Positions 24,001-36,600 of a DNA stretch of 64,000 nt are shown here, in pieces. Below the pieces are notes generated by a model. It worked only from the letters and a program-made list of their open reading frames with translations. It was not told the DNA's origin and made no database searches. Every line of letters begins with the position of its first letter. Position 1 is the stretch's first letter. Made by a program: the position numbers and the translations under genes. Origin of the DNA: Panax quinquefolius (Eukaryota; Streptophyta; Magnoliopsida; Apiales; Araliaceae). The stretch is taken from the NCBI GenBank assembly GCA_020205615.1, contig CM035171.1, positions 8,058,160 through 8,122,159 on the forward strand. Reading direction: 5' to 3'.

Positions 24001-27000
24001 GAAAAGAGTAATTTTAAACAGAGACAAAAAAAGATTAAAACATATAGATTTTATTATTATTATTTTAGTGTGTGTTTTGCCTGAGCTAGAAGCAGCCCTC
24101 TTTATAATATGCAGTTTACAGAAACAAACACATCCACGTATGAGAAAATATTAATTAAAAAAAGAAAGAAAGAAAGAAAAGAAATTAACAACTCACCACA
24201 GGATCTTCTACCGTATCATGACACAGGCCACATTCTTGTTCACCATTATTAGCATCCACCATGTTTGCACTTTTCCCCATAGCAAATTTAGAGTAAACCA
24301 CAAGGTAAGGATGATCAACTGCCTGTGATTTTAATCAAGGAGCTTATCAGACGATGCAGACTTTAGAACAAAAATAAATACAATCTCATCATCCACTCGG
24401 CATGTTTTCAATTTAGCATCAAAAAATAAACACATCACAATTAATAGTAGAAAGGCATACTATGAAACAAAAAACATAGCATAATCACCTATCTAGTAGA
24501 CAGTGAGAATTGAAATCCTATCCTTGGGTAAAAACTTCTTGTTGACATGTAATGAGAACACAGCAGTCTTCAATTCAATTACTTATTCTGTAGATTTTTT
24601 AAATGAGTAGAAATTGATGTAATTAATTAGGGTTTTTATTTTGATACCTGGGGACTTGCAGTAGTCTAGGTAAGTATTAGGGTATTTAACTTTTTTTTAA
24701 TTTATCAGGGTAATTTGGTACTTTATTACTTTCTTGTACCATTAGGGTTTTGTTTCCCGAATGTGTTGTAATGCCAAAGGTTGGACATACTATTACTACA
24801 AATATTGATGATCATTCTGTCAGCAAACAAAACCATCTGCAAGAGAGTGTTTAGGTTCATAATCTAAAATCCACTTATTTTTCTGTTGTTCTAGTTTAAT
24901 TTCAGCAGGCTTTATCCTTCTCCAGTTACATCAATATCCACCCCCCCCCCCCCCTTCTCTTTTTCTTTAGCCCTTCCGTTTCTCCTCAAACAGGGGAAAA
25001 ATAAGTAAAGTGCTTAGTCTAAATCAACTTGGACATGATTTATAAACTCAAGACCTTTCTAAAATAGTAGATTTAACTGTTAAAGAGCAAAATCATGGCC
25101 AGCTCTGGTTTGTCATGTATAACTTCAATATAAGGCAATCAGCAATTACTTTGCCTTCCTATTAACTACCAAGTATCCACAAAAGCCAGAAACACAACCA
25201 AGTTATTAAAGTACATCTAACTTCACCTCATCATTCTTTAGGCAAGTCATACTCACAATTTTATTTTAGAAATCGACATCAAGTACGCAGGGGAGTATCT
25301 AGAGGAGTGCAAAGGTGGCTGCTAAACCACCCTTAAATTTGTAAAAACTTCAATTAGTAAGGGTATTATGGTAAAGTGTGACCAACCTTAGAAAAAATAA
25401 AAATAGAATAACAAACGGGAAGAAACACCTAATAAACTTCCTCAACCCGATTCTACTCAAGAGTAGGTAAATGACGACTTACATTGAAAAAGAGGCATTT
25501 GATACCATTACAAATGAGGCAATTGTGAAAAAAATTCTAGAAATTTGACTTCAAAAATAATTATTTTAATATATTTTAAATGAACTCTATATTTGGTGAC
25601 TTATATTAAGTATTAATTATTATTTTTACCAGTTAATTTTTTTTAATTATCTCAAGCTAAGAGTTGGTAGAGGATAGAATACCCAAAATAGGGTGACACA
25701 GACAGAACAACATCAAATGACCCATGTCAACTGTAATAAGCTAACACAAAACAAGGTAGAATGAAATGCATAAATCATATTCCACGTGATATAGCAAAAT
25801 GAAACAAATAACAAGCGAAATTATATTCACATAAAAGTCAAATTACAGTAATTTATTCCACTACTTGGTAATTAAGAACTTCATACTTTTAGATTTCTTT
25901 ATTCAAAGCAGAACAAATGGCTACTAAAGAAATAGTATATGTAAGTCAGGGACTCAGGTATCAAATTTATATGTAAAAGTATTTAAAGTTTAAAAAATCC
26001 TTCACCTGACGAAGGCGTGTGAGGAGATCAAATATATGAGCATAGTTATTCATCACTGTTCCTTCTGTGACATATCTGCACATGACAAATCTTGTTACAT
26101 GACGATATTGCTGAAGGAGAAGTTAACATGACACCAAAAAATTTATAATATTTAGAATTTTTTTGAATCTATGGAAGATTTGAAAAGAGCGAAACTTCAA
26201 AAAACAAAACAAAAATAATTCCCAGACCCAGATAAAGTAACCAACCAACTTAATAAACATTCTAGCAGGTAAATTCGCCGACAGACCTCACAAATGACCA
26301 AAGTATAGTGGAGATGAGGGGATATGTACAATTAAAAAGAACAAATAGACTCATAACAGACCTAAGGGTATTCCTTTTCTTTTCTTATTTAATCATCTGA
26401 AGGACCCTTGCTGGCTACTCAACATACATTTATAAAAAAAAAAAGTAAATCCAAAGCCCTATAAAAAAGTGTCCAATCAGCCAATCAGTGACACTCCACC
26501 ATCCAAACAAGCCATGTGTTTAGTGAAGGTGAAAATAAAGGGCCTACAAACACACCCTATTTAGCCTGACTAAATTGATATTTTCTGTCCATCACTCGCA
26601 TAAACCACCCTTAGACCTGCAACGGGCTGTGATTCAGATCCAAAGACAATCCAAGAATAAAAGGAAATCATGCAATCTCATTGAGCTATTGGTTCAAAAC
26701 ATGCCCCAATTAAACAAGCAAAACACTTCTCCAATGAGATGATGATATGGCCAAGAATCCACAATAAGAACTTTCTTGCATAAAACAGGATGACCGAAAT
26801 TAAGAGATTGCTCCAAGATTCAACGGACATTTACCATTTGACCGCTACCTTAATAATCCCTATCATTTACCTGGAAGATTCTGTGATTGATCAGTAAAGA
26901 CGATTCAGATCATTTACTTAGAACTAGTGCCTGACTATTTGCTCTGAACCAACAGATGATTGTTTGGGAACGGAAAATATAAAATGTGATTCTAGATCCT

Positions 27001-30000
27001 ACCAGGTTACATTTAACATTTACTATCAGAATTCAGAATCAGCAAAAGGTAGGTAGATTATAAAAATGAAACATGCAAGCATGCTTACGTTATCATCTTA
27101 GAGTAATGTGTGTCACATTTGGACCAATCATGACCTTCCAAACTTTAATATGTCAAGCTTCTCAACGATCAGATATTCTAAGAGAAAAACCCATAAAAGG
27201 GACCGTTAAACATAAGGTAAGAACTATAGATACCTATGAATGTATGTGTAAATACAGCACAAGCATGCAAGGTCAGTCAATAACTTCTGTATACGGCGAG
27301 AACATTTGATGTCAGAAAATTCGAATGAGATGCAACCAAAGCCACATATAACAAAACTTGTAAAAAAGAAACAGAAACTGAAGAGTCCCCTGAATACGCA
27401 TGTGCACTGAAGCTAAAAAGAGGATCACTAAGGTGCTCACGTGTTAAATTGGGCCTGACTTTCATTGTACAATGAGGTGTAGTAATCTTCTTCCTTAATA
27501 TCCAAAGAGTCTCGTCTTAATAAGAGCTGACAAATAAGAGAAAATAGTCAGTAGCTCATAGAGATGCATGCCCTGGTGCCATGTAGCATAAGAAACACAC
27601 CATTCGTGGAGGAAGAGCAAGATCAGCAGCTCTGCCCTTTTTAGTACGCCTCAAGAGTACTCTTTTCAATATTTTGTGCTTCAGCAAAATCATGGAGTTT
27701 CTACCGATCCCGAAATTTCCTTGAGCTTGTATTGGTGTGGCAATAAACTTTATGCAATTTACATAAAGGTAGCATGAAAACATTTTAGTAAACCTCACAT
27801 AGATTACAAAGTCACAATGCAAGAAATATGATTTGTACAACTCACTTTATTCCACCAGCAAAAGTGCCTCACAGATTTGTGAGGGCAATCTGGACATGCA
27901 GTATTGGAACTGTAAAGTTACAAAAGAGAAGCTTTTCAACATTGATATCAAGAACAGTCCACAAAAAAAAGATATGAAATACAAATTCCATACATAACAT
28001 TACATGAAGCACGAAACATACTGTTCCTTCTTAATTTAAGACTTGAACATCATACATTAGCTAGCTGATTTGACAGTTAGGCATTCTCAATTATTCATAT
28101 AAACATGTAGAAACTGAGTAACAAAATAGAAACCAAAAACACGAGATACAACAGCCAGCTATGTCTTCTGACTTGACTCAATCTTCTGCAGAGGAAAGCT
28201 TAAAAGGAAGTTTCTTTTATCTGGAGTTCTTGACACAAAGATCCATAAAGCATAACACAAGATCACTTTCAGAACTTGTGCAATGGTGCCTGCATCAACG
28301 CAGTATTCTACAACCCTTCCTAAATTCTGCAGGATGTAACTACCAAAAACTTTAAATGGATGCACATGACTTTTAATCCAATGAAAAGCAAAGATAAAAC
28401 ACCCCCTCTCTCCAACCTGTATCATCAATTCGTACAACAAGGGTGCAAATGAACTTAATCTGAAAATGCAAACCTGCAAATGAACTTAATCTGAAAATGA
28501 TTATATGCAAACCTTTACAATTTTTTAACATTTTCATACAAAATTGAATGTTCAATCACAAATTTAAATATATATATATATATATATATATTATGAAAAT
28601 AAATAAATATCCATTTTAGTAAATTTTACAAGTGATTATATGCATATTAATATAGTTCACCATATTTTGTACAATTTTTTCTCATTTCATTTTTATGATA
28701 CAAAATTTTAATTGAATGTTTAAACTGACAACCGTGTCAAGTCAATAATTTATTTATATTTGCAAACATGATAGGTCATAAGCACAAAATAACCATCAAA
28801 TTATCCATCAATCACCTACGTCACACAAAAAACCATTTTGACACATCATTTATATCGACTGGAATTCTAAAGTTCATCTATGCACGTAAGCCAAAGATAA
28901 CATAATATAACACGGAGGATGATAGTTAATAACGTCCAAATTGTCAACATGATCTTTATTTACGTAGAGTAAAATTCAATAATGATCGTAAGAATATTTC
29001 CATGAAAAGATCCGATGAAACGCAAATATCAAGGATATTCTACTAATTTCATGGAGTATAGAAGTCAAAGTTTTAACCAACCGGGTATAATAAAGAATAG
29101 AATAACAAAAGAAATCACCACGCATAACGGAATCGTGTTCAACGATAAAGATGGAACCAGATCCGGTGTAAACACACGAGATAGGATATTCCAATGAATG
29201 ATAAAAAGATTTTAACCAGTCCTGTAAAAACACACGCACAAGATGTTCAAACAGTATAATAAAAAGCGGAACCAGTCCCGGTGTAAAACACATGAGGATG
29301 TTCCAAATGTAATAATAGAAGAATGTCACCAAGTATAGGTAAATAACCGTATAAATAACATAAGGTTTTCACCAAGTATAGGGTATGCACAGATCACAAA
29401 GTTTATGTATAGTGGTATCGCCACTTTTACAAGTTATTCCATAATATCCCTTACGTTAACAACATAGATTTTATACAATTAAAATTATATATATTTTATA
29501 TAATTTATATAAATTGATTTACTTTAACTCGGCGGTCCATATTTAAAGAAAAATCTTTTAAATAAAATATAATATATTCTATTTATATAAAAACATTTTA
29601 CTATGCAAACACTATGCAATACTATGCAATATATTTATTTTTTTAATAAAGTATTCTAATGATTTACCATATTCATATTATCGCTATAATAATTCATATT
29701 ATTAATCGTGAATAATGGAATCAAACTGTGAGTGACTTCTCACATAAGCATGTATCAAATCACAATAATAATATAACCACTGCATACTTTGCAAAATTTA
29801 TAAATACTACCCACAACTATAATATTATCTTAAATTCACACCATAATATTAAAAATTATTTCAACAAAATTTAAATCTTTATTGATAAAATCGGGGTCTC
29901 ACATCAATAATTATATTTGCAAACATGATGAACCTGAAATAACCTTGTGAACAAGATCAAAGTCAAAAATTTTATAAATAATTTTATTATAGTTAAATTT

Positions 30001-33000
30001 TTTTGAACTTGTACCTATACTACAAATTATATAAATGGTGATACATTTGTAATATTTAATTTAATTCAATATAATTCTTAAATTTATGTTTAGTTTCTTA
30101 AGTGTTAATATTGTATATATAGAATACCACAAATTTTTAACAATCATTGTTAAGATAAAGATATAAACAACCATATAGTCATAGCATTAGACAATCATCC
30201 ATAAAGACATGTTCATTGTGACATTACCACAAACAAACATAATATATAAATAAAAACAATGTCATAAAAACTCAATATTCATCAACTCAAAAGTCTTATT
30301 TTTCATAACGAAAGGATCACTCAAGTTATCGCATAATCATCAAGGGTCAAATCATCGTCATCTCTCCTGATATTAGCACTTGAAACAATAGTTACTCTTC
30401 GGAAATAATCATAATCCACATCCTCATCATTATTAGGAAGGTTTTCCTCCTCATCTCCAGCATCAGAATCAGAGTCATCCACAACTTTTATCCTCGGTTC
30501 CATCGAAATTTTAACACCACCACATCGTGAGTAGACATGGCCCGATTGCGACCCTCAGCCGCATCGGATGCACCAACTCTAACAACATCAATCCATGTAA
30601 GATAATCTCCATGATGAACTACATCTTGCTCGGGCACTATCCACTGATTATCCCAATCGAAATCATCTACGGTTAATGGATTTTCATCCAAGTTTGCACC
30701 TCTTTTGGAACCTTGAAATAATTCAGTGATTGTATTGCACATACACCAAATCATTTAATCGTTGATGCTCCAACCTATTTCTCCTATTTCTCTTCTTCGT
30801 ATGAATCTAAAATTTTTGTTTAAAAAAAATATTAAACAAAAGAATATATAAAATATTTATAGATATTATTTATGTACTAATTAAAATTAAATACAAGAGA
30901 CTTAATTACAAAATAGTTACAAACTCAAAAACATTCACAAGCGGAATAACAACAAAGGTTGACGATTCGTTTTGCAAGCTCAATAGCACAACCGCCAAAA
31001 GCATTCCACCAATTAACTATATTAGATGTAAAAACTTAAAAAAATAAAATCAAATATAGTCTAAATTATAAAACTTAAAGTAAACTTTATAATTAATTTA
31101 ATATACTTGCTAGTTTTTTTTGACTTTCGTTACCTAATCGACATGTCATTAGAAAAGTCATCACGAAAAGATTCATAGACATCGGCTAGGTTGCTTATCT
31201 TGTCTGCCAAAACTTGTTCGGGAACCATTTTTGAAAGAATATCATTGAAGTTGTAATGTAACATGTAAGCTAAATCAGGTTTTTCTTCTTTGATGTCAAA
31301 ATACTTTCCCGGATTAAAAAACAATGTTGCCCCATATAACTTTTGCTTCATTTGGCATGTCCATCTTTGCTTGATATTGTCGATCACTTTCTTGTATAGC
31401 CTTTGTTTGTTATTAAAGGTATCTTTTATCTTCTTTGCAAATTCCATTGCAACAAAAACTTCAGGCATAGTTGGTCGCTCATCCGAATCCATAATTCTCA
31501 AAACAAGTAATGGTTGTGATGCTCTAACCGAATCTTCAACGACATGCCAAAAACTAACTAGCAAAAATAACTGTATCATACACTTTCTTCCCCGCCATTG
31601 TAGTTGACAACCTAGAATGTGTCCAATCATCACTGAATAAATGTCTCAAAGCATCATTGTACTTGCACAAGCTTGGAAAGGTCAGAAAAGATATAGCAAA
31701 TCGGGTGACAAGGTCCCACCCATCTATTTTGCTCCTCATTGCATCAACAAGGCGACCGTGTCTAAATGAATGTTGTTATTTTTCTTGTCCTCCCGATTGT
31801 ACACTTAAACTGCTTCAAATTTTCTATGTCCTCAAGAATAAGGTCTAGCCAATGGGTTGCACATGGTGTCTAGAACAAAATAGGCCTCTTTTCCATTAAA
31901 ATATGATCAGCCTTATAATTAGAGGCATTGTCTGTCACTACTTGCACAACAAACTCGGCCCCAATCTCTTTGATCTTCCCATCAAGTAACACTGCCAACA
32001 TTCTTACATCATGTCATTGACTAAGAGCATCAACTGATCCCATAAAGTAAGTACATACAAGACTATTAACAAGAAAAAGTTTCAAGTGTCTGACTTTTCT
32101 GTATGTCCATCCGTCTGACATAAAGAGTGCAACCGTGATGCTTCCAAGAAGTTTTGTTTCTCCTTCAGTTCCTCTGTTTTAGTATTTGCCTTCCCTAAAA
32201 GAGGCATCCTCAACTCGTTATACGAAGGAGGCTTCAAACCCGCCCGTATTACCACGATAGCCTCTCATCATCAAAACTTCTTTGAAACTTCTTTAATTTG
32301 TCATGCTCATTAAAAGGGATGTCATGCTTTCTCTATCTTAAAACCAAAGTTAAGCAAACCTTTGTGCACATGAACTTTCTCTTCCTAAGATTGTGTTTGT
32401 TTGTGGGCTGTGGCTTAGTGAATTGAAATGCACTCTTCATCATTTTAGCTACAGTCCCCGAACTTGGAACAGTTGAAGAGGAAGCATTGAAAGGATTGAT
32501 GCATTGCTTGGTGTTGGGTCTCAACCTTTTAGGTTTATTTTGACGATAACAATAATTAATAAAAAGGTTAAGTAAATATTAAAATCCTCTCCATAGGATT
32601 TATATTATAATTATCTTATTTACTTTGACCAAAAATATTTTCAAATCTTATTGAATTAATATTTTCTTGACTTTAATAATTTAATATCAAGTGTTAAACA
32701 TGGAATGTTTTACTTATTTGAATGCTTGCATGAGAGCTTGGAAACATGGAATGTTTGAATTAATTTAGTATATGCTATCAACTTTAGGGAAGATTAAATT
32801 GAGCATGTGCTACTTTATGGAAGTTTGTGTTTCTTTTGAAGGCTAATCCGTTCGATCACTTTTCAATCAATCCTAGCCTTTGATTTTGAAATCAAAAAAT
32901 CCTAGCCTTTAATTTAAAAAGTGTGCTTTCTTTAAAGGCCAATCTATGTAACTACTTTATAATTAATCCTAGCCTTTGATTTGAAATCAAGAAATCCTAA

Positions 33001-33583
33001 CCTTTGATTAAAAAGTAAGTGTGCTTTCTTTAAGGGTCAATCCATGTGACTACTTTTTGATCAATTCTAGCCTTTGATTTTAAAATCAAGAAATCCTAGT
33101 CTTTGATTAAAAAGTATGTGTGTTTTCTTTAAGGGTTTGACTACTTTTTAATCCATCCTAGCCTTTGAATTTGAACTAAAGAAATTCTAGTATTTGATTT
33201 TTCAAAAGAGCTTCCAAATTACAAGTATATCCTTGGTTCAAAACTTTCTATAAATAGGAAAGTTTTTCTTCATTTCTAACTTGCCAATTTCCAAGAAAAG
33301 AAAAGGTTACGCTCTCCTTGCCTACATATTCTCTCTAAAGAAGTTTTATCTCTCACTTCTATTCAAAGTTCTGATCTTTTGCAAAAGAGAAAATTGGTCA
33401 AAGTACTTAAGATAAGTTATTGAATTGCTTTATTTATATTATCTCATACTTGCTTATAATTATATATAAGTTATTGATCAGTCGTCATATTACTTAATTT
33501 ATATATAATTTGTCTCATATTTTAGCCACGCCATATAATTATAGTATATACAAATATAAATTATTATACATTACGCCTAAAAG

Positions 33584-33614
<31 letters not shown>

Positions 33615-36600
33615 TATATATTTATATATATATATATATATATATATTCATATCAAACTAAACGGTCAGTACTTTGGTACCGAGATTTGAAAATATTTCT
33701 TAACAAAGAATATTATCCGAACGGTCTTTAAAATCCTACGTGGAATTTTATTAGTATAGATAATTTATATAAATATTGTAAAATATTTATAAAAATATCA
33801 ATTAATGAAAACTAAATTTAGCCAAGATTACTTAAATATTGAGAATTGGATATATTTCTTAACAAAGAATATTATCCAAACATTTTAAAACCTTAAATTT
33901 TCATTTTCTAAACGTAAATCAAATATATTATAATATATATATATTTGAGTGAAAAAAATTATTTGTTATATCAAGTATTATTTAATTGATTAAACTACTA
34001 TACTTGATAGCTATCATCAAGTATTTTACAAATAAACTCATTTATTCCAAAAAATACTTGTTGCATAATATAAAAGTTATAAACTTTTATATCAAAACTC
34101 CAAAGTGAATTTTATCTCGCTTAAAAAGAAGCATATCACATACTTATAAAAGTTATTTAAACTTTTATGTCCGAACTCAAAGTTATATCTCATTTAACAT
34201 AGAAACACATTTTTTATTTATAAAGAAAAAGAAAATCTTCATAAATTTGCATTAATAATCTGTTTTCTTACACAGAAGCATATCACATAAATATAAAAGT
34301 TAAACTTTTATATAAATATCTAATCTTTAACTATTATCTACTTATTTGAGAAGCATCAAATATAAAAGTTATTTGAACTTTTATATATCTGTACTGAATT
34401 TTATCTGCTTACCTTAAAAGCATATTTCTATCAAACTTTTGTAAAATGGAAAAATGGTAGAGTTGGTTTATTTTATGTACCTGTGAGAAAGACGAGTAAT
34501 TCTTTGACCAAGACCAGAGTCTTATAGAGGTCAGCTGAGAGTTGGGTCTCTAGTGTATTTGTGAGGTGAGGAAGAGAATATTATTTTAAGACCAGATCAT
34601 AAAGTAGAACTGAATTCAAAGGAAATGTGCAACTAAACTTGAGGAAGGAGCTGGGAGCTTGTTGTCTGAGATAGTTAGTTGTGGATAGTTGTAAGTTTAT
34701 CTTTAAAATTTGTAGCTCCGCCTATTGAAGGAGTATTTATTACTGGGAGTACTAAGATCTCAAGTCATGGAGAGGAACTTCAGATTGGACATAGCAATAT
34801 AATTGAGATATATGTTGTGAACCAGACAAATCTCTATGCATTGTGTGATTTTACTATCCTGCATATTAATTTCTGACACTGCAAATTAATTTACTAAACA
34901 TTTTAAAAGGCCTAAGATAAATTTTTAAACGATAATAATCTATTCAACCCTCCTTCTACATTATTATTGGATTTTCACTTAGAATATTAGATGACTGAAG
35001 TTTTTCTACTTCGTCACTGTCATCAAATTGAATTGGCTTTTTCCTTATGTTACTCGTTATTTCATGATGCATCTCGTTTGCAATTTTTGTTGTAGTTCGA
35101 GGGCACTTAACCACATCCCCATACCCACTGGTAAGATGTTTAAATTTCTTAATTCCTCCATGAACCTTTTTTCCACAGAGTATGCATTGAACAAGATTTT
35201 TATCACTCAATTTCGGCCAAAATCCATATTTCCCCTCTGGAGACTTGGCCTTTCTTTTAAAATCCTTACTTGGATCATAACCCTCCGCTCCCAAACTTTC
35301 CACTATTTAACCATCTACAAATTACAATTACACAAACAAAACAAGACATTGTAATTTGTAATAATAAAACAAGTAAATATAGATGGCATTGAAAAAAGAA
35401 AACATTGCATTAACCTGTACAATATTTTTTATTAAGATGTTACATGCTGCAATTTTTTTTATTCTGATGTTACATTCTGCAATTTTTTTTTAGTTATTAC
35501 TTATTACATGAAGGCTTAAGCACATTAGGCAAGCTATTTACAATTTTACATTAAGCACTAGGCAGGCATCATGCTATTACATTATACACTACTATAATTT
35601 ATACACCAAGTAAGTTATCAAGTATACACTTATAATTTATACATAAGTAGTTTAGGAAATACTTTAAATGCAAGATATCCATCATATTTAAGTCTACCAC
35701 CGGGGTAATTTTTTTCTTTTCTTGGCTTCCTGCTCTTTCGGGGATAAGGGATAAAAAGGGCAGAATTATGTACTATATATCTAATATAGCACTATAGGCA
35801 GCACACACAAGCAACAAAGTTATAAATTATGTACTATATATAATATAGCAGTATAGCACAAGCAATCACGCACACAAGCAATAAAGTTAAAAACAAAACT
35901 GAAGAAGCAAACAATGAAGAACTGAAGTAGCAGAGGTCAAGTTGCCGCTGCCGCCGGATGAGAAGAAGACAACAATAAGAGGATGAGAAGAAAAGGAGAA
36001 GAATAGGATGAGAAGAAAAGAAGAATACCTAAAGCCGCCGCCGCCAGAATTGGTAGAGATCGTCGGAGTAGCCGAAGTCGGTACTTATCTCCCTCTCACC
36101 CTCTCTCTGTTTGCGAATGTTTAGGGCTTGGCTTGATCTTATCAATAGATCGATCTAAAGCTGCAAATTTTTTTTCTAACCCAATTGGACTTTGGGTTGA
36201 ACCATACCGAAAATCACCAAGTCGCCTAGGTGACGACTTAACAACTATGGTCCAAGGACCCATTAACTTTTGTCTATTATTACACTACTTAATAACTAAC
36301 TGATTCGAAAATACACAAGCATGGATTTGAAAAGTATTGTGTGCGGATTTGAATTGGTCAATTCAAATTCACTCTCGACTCGGTAAACCTCAAATCAAGA
36401 GCATGAGTGCACACATAGGTTTACGAATTTGGTGACTAAGTTCTAATTCACAACAAATTCAACAAAAGGAGAATGGATTACAAACATAATAGATAGCTTG
36501 CGAGAAAAGAAAAAGTTCAAGTTTGAACCATACCTATAATCGAGTGTTCTGCAATCACAATCCTTACAAAAGTAATAAGAGTAAGGAGCAATCTGGAGGA

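Larger units (their letters stand above)
32520..34920 (+). mobile_element. LTR-like insertion inside the hAT transposase
   Basis: About 2.4 kb of non-coding, AT-rich DNA separates the BED-finger block from the rest of the hAT transposase. It includes a ~98-bp tandem array and then a plus-strand promoter-like segment (CTATAAATAGG near 33249) and a pyrimidine-rich leader, as in an LTR. No gag-pol domain is seen, so a solo LTR or small non-autonomous element is the likely explanation. A large hAT intron is the alternative. Confidence 0.35.
30321..36243 (-). mobile_element. Decayed hAT transposon with BED-finger transposase
   Basis: Read on the minus strand, the first coding block (35303-34956) has a BED-type zinc finger ([18 protein letters not shown]). 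Further blocks include [13 protein letters not shown] and [20 protein letters not shown] (31.7-31.5 kb), the DUF659 to hAT linker region seen in plant hAT transposases. Near 31010-30940 is [19 protein letters not shown], the dimerisation-domain region, followed by an acidic tail ending at 30321. Stops and frame changes make it inactive. A GC-rich leader (35.9-36.1 kb) lies upstream. The terminal sequence cctaggtgacgacttaacaa near 36218-36240 looks like a hAT terminal repeat; no matching left end was found. It sits in RAD16 intron 5 in the same orientation as the host. Confidence 0.8.
27910..36533 (-). other. RAD16 intron 5, 8.6 kb, filled with nested transposons
   Basis: This intron separates the exon ending in CRTLDY from the exon beginning SNTACPDC, a junction inside one zinc-knuckle-like stretch. 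It contains the dispersed repeat at 29.5-29.9 kb, the hAT element (30.3-36.2 kb) and an LTR-like insertion inside it. Introns 1-4 are each below 1.1 kb. Confidence 0.85.
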
